A stretch of 5,096 nt of DNA from Pseudomonadota bacterium (GTDB taxonomy: Bacteria; Pseudomonadota; Alphaproteobacteria; Reyranellales; Reyranellaceae): positions 1-5,096 of the forward strand of contig JAEZHS010000244.1 in assembly GCA_023436825.1 (NCBI GenBank), read 5' to 3'. Shown here piece after piece: positions 1-5,096 of this stretch. A program made the position numbers and the translations under genes. The stretch's first letter is position 1, and every line of letters starts with the position of its first letter. The notes below the pieces were generated by a model that saw only the letters and a program-made list of their open reading frames with translations, did no database searches and was not told the DNA's origin.

Positions 1-16
1 GTCCGGAAGAGCATGA

Positions 17-163
17 TCACGCCTGGTTAAGGTGGATCAACGCGCGGCGGATCTCTCGGGTGCGCGTGAACAGGTCGAACAGCTTGTCGCCCTCGCCCCA
101 GCGGATGGCGCGCTGCAGGTAGAACAGGTCCTCCTGGAAACGCGCCAGAACCTCCAGCACCGC
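17..163 (-). pseudogene. tyrC: Detached C-terminal 48 codons of tyrC, downstream of the nonsense codon
   Basis: Reading straight on in the tyrC frame after the TAA at 164-166 gives 48 sense codons and then TGA at 17-19. The peptide begins AVLEVLARFQEDL and contains LQRAIRWGEGD and LFDLFTRTREIRRAL. These are typical of the last helices of alphaproteobacterial TyrC proteins, where FLNN(R/K)(E/D)AVLEML followed by RAIRWGDG and LFTRTRxIRR is normal. With the stop counted as one residue, the whole gene (17-901) would encode 294 residues, a usual family length. No frameshift is needed; a single G-to-T change of a GAA glutamate codon explains the TAA. A GTG lies one codon after the stop, but no Shine-Dalgarno precedes it, so separate translation of this piece is only conceivable by reinitiation. 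Confidence 0.85.
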
Positions 164-901
164 TTAGCGGTTGTTGAGGAACACGTCGCGCCACATCGTC
201 GGATCGGAGGCGGCGATGCGCGTGAAGTCGCGGAAGCCGCCGGCAGCGAAGCGCAGCACCTCGCTGTTGAGATGGCCGGCGAGATCGTCGGCGGTGCCGA
301 CGATGGTGTAGGCGATGAGGTGCGGCAGGTGCGAGGTGATGGCGAGGATGCGGTCGTGATCGGCCGGATCGAGCCGCTCCGTCAGGCTGCCCAGCCCCTT
401 CCAGAAGGCGTCGAGCTTGTCGACCGCGGCGGCGTCGCTGCCGGGCAGCGGCGTCAGGATGGTCCAGCGCCCGTCGAACAGCTCGGCGAAGCCCGCTTCG
501 GGACCGGAATTTTCCGTGCCGGCAACCGGATGGGCCGGCACGAAATGCACCGAAGCCGGGATGTGCGGCTGCATGGCGTTGATCACCGCCTGCTTCACCG
601 AGCCGACGTCGGAGACGATGCAGCCCGGCTTGAGGCTGGGTGCGATCGTGCGCGCGGCCTCTCCGCAGGCGCCGACCGGCGTGCAGACGATCACCAGGTC
701 GGCATCCGCGCAGGCGGCCGCGAGATCGGTGCCGCAATGGTCGACCAGTTTCAGCCGATTGGCGGTTGCCGCCGTCTCCTCGCTGCGCGTGGCGGCGACG
801 ATCTTGGTGGCGAGGCCGCCGCGGCGCGCGGCGAGGGCGATCGAGCCGCCGATCAGGCCGATGCCGATCAGGGCGATCTTGTCGAACAGGGGTTTGGTCA
901 T
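164..901 (-). CDS. tyrC: Prephenate/arogenate dehydrogenase, truncated by in-frame TAA
   Basis: Oxidative decarboxylation of prephenate (to 4-hydroxyphenylpyruvate) or arogenate (to tyrosine) with NAD(P)+, in the cytosol. Seen: Rossmann motif GIGLIGGS (13-20), DVGSVK (98-103), HPVAGTENSG (124-133, with the family's active-site His at 124), SHLPH (190-194) and GGFRDFTRIA (221-230), followed by MWRDVFLNNR, where translation stops after 245 residues. Family members usually continue through about 50 more residues of the C-terminal dimerisation helices, and that coding sequence is present in the same frame just after the stop, so this product is truncated. T38-R39 stand where NAD-dependent relatives often carry an acidic residue, so NADP+ use is possible (inference). 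The ATG overlaps the hisC stop as ATGA, which fixes the start and suggests translational coupling. Family assignment is firm; whether the truncated protein works is unknown. Confidence 0.9.
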   Translation of the reverse strand: MTKPLFDKIALIGIGLIGGSIALAARRGGLATKIVAATRSEETAATANRLKLVDHCGTDLAAACADADLVIVCTPVGACGEAARTIAPSLKPGCIVSDVGSVKQAVINAMQPHIPASVHFVPAHPVAGTENSGPEAGFAELFDGRWTILTPLPGSDAAAVDKLDAFWKGLGSLTERLDPADHDRILAITSHLPHLIAYTIVGTADDLAGHLNSEVLRFAAGGFRDFTRIAASDPTMWRDVFLNNR

Positions 902-1989
902 CTGTTGCCGGCGACGAAGCGGCTGAGCGAGGCGTGCACCGCCTTGACCTCGCTCTCGGTGCCGATGGTGATGCGCAAGAACTCCGGCAGGCCATAGCCC
1001 GCGATCATGCGCGGAATGAGTCCGTCGTTCATCAGCCAGTCGTTGGCGGTGGCGGCGCGTTCCTTGGAGCCGAAGCCCACCGTCACGAAGTTGCCGACGC
1101 TGGGCAGCGGCTTCAATCCGAGCTTGGTGAGTTCGGTGCTGAGCCACGGCAGCCAGATGTCATTGTTGGTGCGGCTGGCATCGATGTGGGCGATGTCGGC
1201 CATCGCTGCGATGCCCGCGGCCTGCGCCGCCAGGTTGACGTTGAACGGCTGGCGCAGCCGGCTCATGACGTCGACGATGCCGGCGGGGCCGTACATCCAG
1301 CCCAGCCGCAATCCGCCCAGCCCGTAGATCTTGGAGAAGGTGCGGGTCATCACGACGTTCTCGGCCTGGTCGACCAGCTCGACGCCCGATTCGTAGTCGT
1401 TGCGGCTGACGTACTCGGCATAGGCCGCGTCGATCACCAGCAGGACGTTCTTCGGCAGCCCGGCATGCAGGCGGCGTACGTCGTCCTTGGTGATGTAGGT
1501 GCCCGTCGGATTGTTGGGATTGGCGACGCAGACGACCCGGGTCTTGTTGCTGACCTTGGCCAGCATCGCGTCGACGTCGCAGCGATAGTCCTTCTCCGGC
1601 GCGGCGACCGGGGTCGCGCCTACGCCCAGCGCGTTGATGGGATACATCAGGAAGCCGAACTGGCTGTAGAGCAGCTCGTCTCCCGGACCGCAGTAGGCGC
1701 GCACCAGCAAATTCAGAAGCTCGTCGGAGCCCGCGCCGCAGACGATGCGCTTGGCGTCGAGGCCGTAATGCCGGCCGATCGCGGAGCGGAGCGCGCCGGA
1801 ATCGCCGTCGGGATAGCGATGCAGCTCGCTTGCCGCCTTGGCGTAGGCCGCCATGGCATTGGGGCTGGGGCCGAGCGCGCCTTCGTTCGACGACAGCTTG
1901 GCGATCGTCTGCTTGCCCTCGACCGAATCCTTGCCCGGCACATAGGGCGCGATCTTCATGATGCCCGGACGCGGGGTAGGCGCGCTCAT
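898..1989 (-). CDS. hisC: Histidinol-phosphate / aromatic amino acid aminotransferase
   Basis: PLP-dependent class I/II (fold type I) aminotransferase, 363 residues, full length. Seen: the N-terminal LSSNEGALGPS (32-42), GAGSDELL (85-92), NPNNPTGT (157-164, with the cofactor-contacting Asn160), VIDAAYAEY (185-193, Asp187 and Tyr190), and the lysine loop TFSKIYGLGGLRLGW with the PLP Schiff-base Lys220 and phosphate-binding Arg228. FLRITIG carries the substrate-binding Arg339. HisC converts imidazole-acetol phosphate to histidinol phosphate, and homologues paired with tyrC are known to also transaminate prephenate or aromatic keto acids. No other his genes are visible, and hisC lies between a chorismate mutase and tyrC, so a role in tyrosine/phenylalanine synthesis is likely, alone or with histidine synthesis (inference). 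It starts 18 nt after the mutase gene and overlaps tyrC by 4 nt. Confidence 0.95.
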   Translation of the reverse strand: MSAPTPRPGIMKIAPYVPGKDSVEGKQTIAKLSSNEGALGPSPNAMAAYAKAASELHRYPDGDSGALRSAIGRHYGLDAKRIVCGAGSDELLNLLVRAYCGPGDELLYSQFGFLMYPINALGVGATPVAAPEKDYRCDVDAMLAKVSNKTRVVCVANPNNPTGTYITKDDVRRLHAGLPKNVLLVIDAAYAEYVSRNDYESGVELVDQAENVVMTRTFSKIYGLGGLRLGWMYGPAGIVDVMSRLRQPFNVNLAAQAAGIAAMADIAHIDASRTNNDIWLPWLSTELTKLGLKPLPSVGNFVTVGFGSKERAATANDWLMNDGLIPRMIAGYGLPEFLRITIGTESEVKAVHASLSRFVAGNR

Positions 1990-1995
1990 CGCGAT

Positions 1996-2000
1996 CTCCT
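1996..2000 (-). promoter_or_regulatory. Shine-Dalgarno of hisC
   Basis: AGGAG on the minus strand lies 6 nt before the ATG at 1987-1989. It supports this start over the internal ATG at codon 11 (MKIAPYVPGK), where HisC homology becomes strong. It sits in the 18-nt gap after the chorismate mutase stop, so hisC is translated from its own site on a shared transcript. Confidence 0.75.
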
Positions 2001-2007
2001 AAATTGG

Positions 2008-2859
2008 TCAGGCCCGCGCGGTCGACGGGACGGCGTAGGCGCCGATCGCCGCCACACGACCATTCTCCAGCTCCAGGGCGGTCTCGAGCGCACGCAGGCG
2101 CTCGTCGCTATCGGCGATGACGCCCGGCAGCTCGACGAGATAGTGATGCACGCCGCCCGCAACCTGGTCCAGCACCGACGTGGAGGCGGGGAGACCCGCT
2201 TTGGCGAGGGCGCCGGAAATGCGGTTGCGACTGAGGCCGCCCGCCGATTCGATCGAGATCAAGGCGCGGTCGTCGCCCGATTCCTCGGGCTCCATGCGCG
2301 CCAGCACGAAGGCTGAGATGCCGCGTGCCCGGGCATTGGGCATGACCACGAAGGGCAGTCGCGCGACGACGTTCGGCAGCGTGGCATCACGGCCCGCCAG
2401 CAACGGCCACCAGGGCGCAGCGTCGGCCTCGATCGGCGCCGGCACGACACCCAGCGTCGATGGATTGGCACGCACGGCCGCCAGCACCTGGGCGGGCGTG
2501 TCGTTGGCGACGAAGGTGATCTGGCAGCCGAAATGGTCGCGTGCGAGGTCCCAGTAGCCCGGCTGGTCGTGCGGGCGGCAGATCGCGACCTTGATGTCCG
2601 GCGTCTGCATCAGGGTGAAGGCGCACATCATCTCGCGCCACATGCGGTAGACCGCGGCGACGGGAAAGGGACCCTGGTGCGCCTCGATCCGCTGGCGCAT
2701 GACCTTTGCCTCGCGACCGGGCCGCAGCGCCAGCCCGCCCGGCGGCTTGGAGGCGGCGATGCGATCGACCAAGGCTGCCCGGCGCTGGATGAAGCCATGC
2801 AATTCGCCGTCGATGGCGTCGATTTCCTGGCGCAAGCTGTCGAGACTGGGGGCGTCCAT
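2008..2859 (-). CDS. Chorismate mutase (AroQ type) fused to degenerate prephenate-dehydratase/ACT-like region
   Basis: First gene of the aromatic operon, 283 residues; converts chorismate to prephenate. Residues 1-88 are an AroQ helical domain: LDSLRQEIDAID, QRRAALV, RPGREAKVM and MWREMMCAFTLMQ. By eye-alignment to the E. coli P-protein mutase, Arg11, Arg28, Lys39, Arg51, Glu52 and Gln88 correspond to Arg10, Arg27, Lys38, Arg49, Glu50 and Gln85, while Ser84 is Phe81 here. From residue 89 the protein resembles prephenate dehydratase: GYWDLARDHFG (101-111), LGVVPAPIEA (136-145) and a C-terminal ACT-like stretch (198-277) ending AIGAYAVP. The catalytic TRF motif of PheA is SAF (181-183), and the ACT motifs GALV and ESRP are not recognisable. 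Dehydratase activity is therefore unlikely and a regulatory or structural role is inferred. The ATG at 2859 was chosen because the AroQ domain starts there; AGGA lies 11 nt upstream. Confidence 0.85.
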   Translation of the reverse strand: MDAPSLDSLRQEIDAIDGELHGFIQRRAALVDRIAASKPPGGLALRPGREAKVMRQRIEAHQGPFPVAAVYRMWREMMCAFTLMQTPDIKVAICRPHDQPGYWDLARDHFGCQITFVANDTPAQVLAAVRANPSTLGVVPAPIEADAAPWWPLLAGRDATLPNVVARLPFVVMPNARARGISAFVLARMEPEESGDDRALISIESAGGLSRNRISGALAKAGLPASTSVLDQVAGGVHHYLVELPGVIADSDERLRALETALELENGRVAAIGAYAVPSTARA

Positions 2860-2946
2860 GAAGCCGTTGGTCCTGTGAGGCAGCGGCGATACTACGTCCG
2901 GCCGGTCCCCGTAAAGGCAAGAAACCTCGGGCAGGCCGACGGGCGC

Positions 2947-2975
2947 TTGCGCAATTCGGGCGACCTCCGTATAGA
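2947..2975 (+). promoter_or_regulatory. Candidate sigma-70 promoter of the metX leader
   Basis: TTGCGC (2947-2952) and TATAGA (2970-2975) are separated by exactly 17 nt. Initiation about 7 nt after the -10 box would fall near 2981-2983, just where the SAM-II aptamer begins. The -35 match is modest (TTG only) and the -10 matches 4 of 6, so position relative to the aptamer is the main argument. The -35 lies in an 8-nt palindrome, TTGCGCAA. Confidence 0.6.
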
Positions 2976-2982
2976 AGCGTCT

Positions 2983-3038
2983 CCGTGGAATTTGAGCCGA
3001 CCGGCTTGCGACCACGTTAAACATCGCTAAAAGGTCGG
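2983..3038 (+). promoter_or_regulatory. SAM-II (metA-type) riboswitch aptamer
   Basis: H-type pseudoknot upstream of metX. Helix P1 is CGTGG (2984-2988) with CCACG (3012-3016). The loop contains AATTTGAGCC, comparable to the conserved GAUUU-A-CC element. Two pseudoknot pairings follow: CCGACC (2997-3002) with GGTCGG (3033-3038), and GCGA (3008-3011) with TCGC (3024-3027). The conserved 3' strand TTAAACATCGCTAAAAGG (3017-3034) fits the UAAA...GCUAAAaaGG consensus. SAM-II is a known alphaproteobacterial riboswitch that senses S-adenosylmethionine upstream of metA, metX and metC. Here it is followed at once by a strong terminator, so SAM binding probably favours termination before metX. The loop start reads GGAATTT where the family usually has GATTT, a minor variation. 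Confidence 0.9.
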
Positions 3039-3046
3039 AGCGCTCC

Positions 3047-3084
3047 AAAAAAGCCCCCCGCCCTGGTCGGTCGGGGGCTTTTTT
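3047..3084 (+). terminator. Intrinsic terminator (riboswitch expression platform), symmetrical on both strands
   Basis: Perfect 12-bp stem, AAAAAAGCCCCC (3047-3058) with GGGGGCTTTTTT (3073-3084), and a 14-nt loop. The plus strand ends in six T residues and so does the minus strand, so it can act in both directions. It lies between the SAM-II aptamer and the metX Shine-Dalgarno, the position expected of an attenuator. The loop holds GGTCGG, the same hexamer that closes the aptamer pseudoknot, so alternative pairing with the aptamer is possible. On the minus strand it would shield the aromatic operon from antisense read-through out of metX. Confidence 0.92.
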
Positions 3085-3106
3085 GTTGGCCGTGTGCATT
3101 GGCCGC

Positions 3107-3111
3107 AGGAG
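3107..3111 (+). promoter_or_regulatory. Shine-Dalgarno of metX
   Basis: AGGAG, within the purine run AGGAGAGGA, lies 5 nt before the ATG at 3117-3119. It decides the start against the in-frame TTG at 3099, which lies upstream of this site. It sits 22 nt after the terminator and outside the aptamer, arguing for transcriptional rather than translational control by the riboswitch. Confidence 0.75.
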
Positions 3112-3116
3112 AGGAC

Positions 3117-4307
3117 ATGGAGGCTGCGATCGAGAATCCGTCGTTCGACGGCCTCGCCGACGCCGAGCGCAAGGCTCTGGCCCGGTGCCGCTACGCGGTT
3201 CTGGGCGTCGAGCGACCGCTTCGGCTCGACTGCGGCGTCGAGCTCGGTCCCTATCGCGTGGCCTACCAGACCTACGGCACGCTCAATGCCGACAAGTCGA
3301 ACGCCGTGCTGATCTGTCATGCGCTGACGCTCGACCAGTTCGTCGCCGAGGAGCACCCGGTCACCGGCAAGGAGGGCTGGTGGGACAGCCTGGTCGGCCC
3401 GGGCAAGGTGCTCGATCCGGCACGCTACTTCATCATCTGCATCAACGTGCTGGGCGGCTGCATGGGCACGACCGGGCCGCTGGCGCTCGATGCCAACGGC
3501 CAGCCCTGGAACCTGCGCTTCCCGGTCGTGACCGTCGCCGACATGGTGCGCACGCAGGCGGCGCTGCTCGACCATCTCGGCATCCCCGACCTGTTCTGCG
3601 TGATCGGCGGCTCGATGGGCGGCATGCAGGTGCTGGAATGGGCGGCGAGCCATCCTGCCCGCGTCTTCTCGGCCGTGCCGATCGCCTGCGCCGCCCGCCA
3701 CTCGGCCCAGAACATCGCCTTCCACGAGGGCGGGCGGCAGGCGATCATGGCCGATCCCGAATGGAAGGGCGGCGACTACCGCCTGCACAACACGGTACCG
3801 GCGCGCGGCCTGTCGGTGGCGCGCATGACCGCGCACATCACCTATCTTTCCGAGCAGGCGCTGCAGCGCAAGTTCGGCCGTGCGCTGCAGGACCGCGACG
3901 CGCTGGGCTTCGGCTTCGATGCCGACTTCCAGGTCGAGAGCTACCTGCGCTACCAGGGCTCGACCTTCGTCGACCGCTTCGACGCCAATAGCTATCTCTA
4001 CATCACCCGGGCGATGGATTATTTCGACCTGGCCGCCGCGCATGGCGGCGTGCTGGCCAACGCCTTCAAGGGCACGCCGACGCGCTTCTGCCTGTTCTCC
4101 TTCACCAGCGACTGGCTGTTCCCGACGCGCGAGAGTCGCGAGATCGTGCATGCGCTGAACGCCGCGGCGGCAAACGTCTCCTTCGTCGAGGTCGAGAGCG
4201 ACAAGGGCCACGACGCCTTTCTGCTCGACGAGCCCGAGATGTTCCGCACGCTCGCCGGCTTCCTCAAGGGTGCCGCCGCGGTGCGCGGCCTGAGGGACGT
4301 GCCGTGA
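3117..4307 (+). CDS. metX: Homoserine O-acyltransferase (MetX, probably acetyl-CoA dependent)
   Basis: Alpha/beta-hydrolase-fold enzyme of 396 residues, full length, cytosolic. It acylates the hydroxyl of homoserine as the first committed step of methionine synthesis. Seen: HALT (68-71) near the oxyanion site, the conserved [13 protein letters not shown] (109-121), nucleophile elbow GGSMGGMQ with Ser166, the [10 protein letters not shown] stretch (195-204), SDWLFP with the triad Asp332, and [12 protein letters not shown] with the triad His365. Overall it resembles alphaproteobacterial MetX proteins annotated as homoserine O-acetyltransferase. MetX members can also use succinyl-CoA, and acyl specificity cannot be settled by eye. 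It is led by a SAM-II riboswitch and terminator and shares 4 nt (GTGA) with metW, so both are likely co-transcribed and repressed when SAM is plentiful. Confidence 0.96.
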   Translation: MEAAIENPSFDGLADAERKALARCRYAVLGVERPLRLDCGVELGPYRVAYQTYGTLNADKSNAVLICHALTLDQFVAEEHPVTGKEGWWDSLVGPGKVLDPARYFIICINVLGGCMGTTGPLALDANGQPWNLRFPVVTVADMVRTQAALLDHLGIPDLFCVIGGSMGGMQVLEWAASHPARVFSAVPIACAARHSAQNIAFHEGGRQAIMADPEWKGGDYRLHNTVPARGLSVARMTAHITYLSEQALQRKFGRALQDRDALGFGFDADFQVESYLRYQGSTFVDRFDANSYLYITRAMDYFDLAAAHGGVLANAFKGTPTRFCLFSFTSDWLFPTRESREIVHALNAAAANVSFVEVESDKGHDAFLLDEPEMFRTLAGFLKGAAAVRGLRDVP

Positions 4308-4912
4308 CCGCGGCCGCCATCCGCGTCGACCTGCAGCTCATCGCCGACATGGTCGACCCGGCGACGCGCGCGCTCGACGTCGGCTGCGGCGACGGTTCGC
4401 TGCTCGCCTATCTGGTGAACTTCAAGCGGGTCGATGCGCGCGGCATGGAGCTGAGCCAGGCCGGCGTGAACGCCTGCGTGGCCAACGGGCTTTCGGTGAT
4501 CCAGGGCGATGCCGACGCGGACCTGCGCGACTATCCGGACGACGCCTTCGACTACGTGATCCTGAGCCAGACCCTGCAGGCGACGCGCGAGCCGCGCGAG
4601 GTGCTGCGCCAGATGCTGCGCGTCGGCAAGCGGGCCATCGTCTCGTTCCCGAACTTCGCGCATTGGCAGGTGCGCCTGCGCCTGGTGTTCGGCGGCCGCA
4701 TGCCCGAGACGCCGTCGCTGCCCTACAAGTGGTACGACACACCCAACATCCATCTCTGCAGCATCGACGACTTCCGCGGCCTGTGCCGCGACATGGGCGT
4801 GCGCATCGAGCGCGCGATCGTGCTCGACCGCAACAGCAAGCCGATCAGCCTGCCGCCGCTGCTCGCCAACCTGGTCGGCGAACAGGCGGTGTTCATGCTA
4901 CGGCGGGACTAG
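4304..4912 (+). CDS. metW: Methionine biosynthesis protein MetW (class I SAM-methyltransferase fold)
   Basis: 202 residues, usual length. The SAM-binding motif I is [11 protein letters not shown] (24-34), followed by [16 protein letters not shown] (47-62), [13 protein letters not shown] (82-94) and the MetW-typical VSFPNFAHW (113-121) and [12 protein letters not shown] (139-150), ending [13 protein letters not shown]. MetW is genetically tied to MetX in many proteobacteria and is needed with it for homoserine acylation and methionine synthesis in several; a methylated substrate is not established to my knowledge. The start is GTG at 4304, overlapping the metX TGA as GTGA. No strong Shine-Dalgarno is seen, so translation probably depends on ribosomes finishing metX. 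It should share the riboswitch control of metX. Confidence 0.95.
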   Translation: MTAAAIRVDLQLIADMVDPATRALDVGCGDGSLLAYLVNFKRVDARGMELSQAGVNACVANGLSVIQGDADADLRDYPDDAFDYVILSQTLQATREPREVLRQMLRVGKRAIVSFPNFAHWQVRLRLVFGGRMPETPSLPYKWYDTPNIHLCSIDDFRGLCRDMGVRIERAIVLDRNSKPISLPPLLANLVGEQAVFMLRRD

Positions 4913-4924
4913 GGGCAGCCCGCC
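4902..4924 (+). terminator. Weak hairpin at the end of metW, possible terminator
   Basis: GGCGGG (4902-4907) pairs with CCCGCC (4919-4924) across an 11-nt loop that includes the metW stop codon. No T tract follows on either strand; the nearest is TTT at 4934-4936. It is the only inverted repeat I see between the convergent metW and exporter genes, so it is listed as a weak candidate; termination could equally be Rho-dependent. Confidence 0.25.
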
Positions 4925-4944
4925 AGATCGTGCTTTAGAGTCCG

Positions 4945-5096
4945 CTACTTTTTCTCATTGCCCGCGAAAACCGCGGTCAGGCCCAACCCGATGAACAGCG
5001 TGCCGCTGACATAGCGCTCGACCTCGAGGTAGCGCTTGTTGCGGCGCAGCCACTTGCCGGCGGTGCCGGCGAGGAAGGCGTAGCAGCCGTCGGTGA
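4945..5096 (-). CDS. LysE/RhtB-family amino acid exporter, C-terminal 49 residues (partial)
   Basis: Minus-strand frame open from the window's right edge to TAG at 4945-4947. The visible end reads TDGCYAFLAGTAGKWLRRN, then YLEVERYVSGTLFIGLGLTAVFAG and a short GNEKK tail. This is typical of the last loop and sixth transmembrane helix of LysE/RhtB translocators, inner-membrane exporters of about 200 residues that move amino acids or homoserine lactones outward. About three quarters of the gene lies outside the window, so the substrate cannot be judged. It is convergent with metW, with 32 nt between stop codons. An export role for homoserine or threonine beside the metX genes would be attractive but is only speculation. 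Confidence 0.75.
   Translation of the reverse strand, partial: TDGCYAFLAGTAGKWLRRNKRYLEVERYVSGTLFIGLGLTAVFAGNEKK

Noticed and set aside
1..14. Start of another minus-strand gene (ATG at 12-14, reading MLFR) just after the tyrC TGA
   Set aside because: The 2-nt spacing would suit an operon, but four codons with no clear Shine-Dalgarno cannot be assigned.
27..995. Long minus-strand frame overlapping tyrC in another phase
   Set aside because: Arg/Pro/Ala-rich shadow translation of a GC-rich gene, with no domain features. It matters only because its openness could suggest a frameshift; the tyrC frame itself resumes directly after the TAA.
640..2316. Long plus-strand frame antisense to hisC and the chorismate mutase
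   Set aside because: Crosses gene boundaries, low-complexity Arg/Gly/Asp-rich composition, no recognisable motif; typical antisense shadow in high-GC DNA. The same holds for the minus-strand frame opposite metX (3027-4211).
2889..2916. Possible minus-strand promoter for the aromatic operon (TAGTAT at 2889-2894 with CTTTAC at 2911-2916)
   Set aside because: The spacing is 16 nt but the -35 box is poor and the location is not supported by any other signal.
2860..3046. Aromatic attenuator, leader peptide or T-box upstream of the chorismate mutase
   Set aside because: I looked on the minus strand for a short Phe-, Tyr- or His-rich reading frame followed by a terminator, or T-box-like elements, and saw none.
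2860..3099. N-terminal extension of the chorismate mutase up to a start at 3099
   Set aside because: The frame is open, but it would run through the terminator hairpin and the riboswitch complement, and the extra residues look unlike any domain. The AroQ domain begins right at the ATG at 2859.
3099..3116. Earlier TTG start for metX
   Set aside because: The strong AGGAG at 3107-3111 lies inside this extension and is well spaced from the ATG at 3117.

Overview
This GC-rich window (codon third positions mostly G or C) reads as the chromosome of an alphaproteobacterium, probably Rhodospirillales or a relative. The reasons are the SAM-II riboswitch, the MetX/MetW pair, and a chorismate mutase fused to a degraded prephenate-dehydratase-like region next to hisC and tyrC. 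The lineage is inferred from protein character and layout, not from a search.

Left half (17-2859, minus strand): a compact three-gene aromatic amino acid operon, transcribed right to left. It holds a chorismate mutase fusion (2008-2859), a histidinol-phosphate/aromatic aminotransferase hisC (898-1989), and a prephenate/arogenate dehydrogenase tyrC (start at 901, 4-nt ATGA overlap with hisC). Together they take chorismate to prephenate and on to tyrosine. The main anomaly is here: tyrC has an in-frame TAA at 164-166, yet the same frame continues for 48 codons of typical family C-terminus to a TGA at 17-19. This is a single-base nonsense change or a sequencing error, not a frameshift.

Centre (2860-3116): the divergent control region. 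On the plus strand a promoter-like pair (TTGCGC, 17 nt, TATAGA) sits just before a SAM-II (metA-type) riboswitch aptamer. A perfect 12-bp intrinsic terminator hairpin and then the metX Shine-Dalgarno follow, so metX-metW is probably switched off by S-adenosylmethionine through premature termination. The terminator is symmetrical and could also stop transcription entering the aromatic operon from the right. No convincing promoter for the aromatic operon was found.

Right half (3117-4912, plus strand): metX (homoserine O-acyltransferase) and metW (its class I methyltransferase-like partner), overlapping by 4 nt (GTGA), for methionine biosynthesis. Convergent to metW at the right edge is the C-terminal end of a LysE/RhtB-family amino acid exporter (4945-5096, cut by the window).

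No mobile element, CRISPR array, tRNA or rRNA was seen. Most of the window is conserved core metabolism. The points worth a second look are the tyrC nonsense codon, the pseudo-dehydratase tail on the chorismate mutase, and the riboswitch/terminator architecture.
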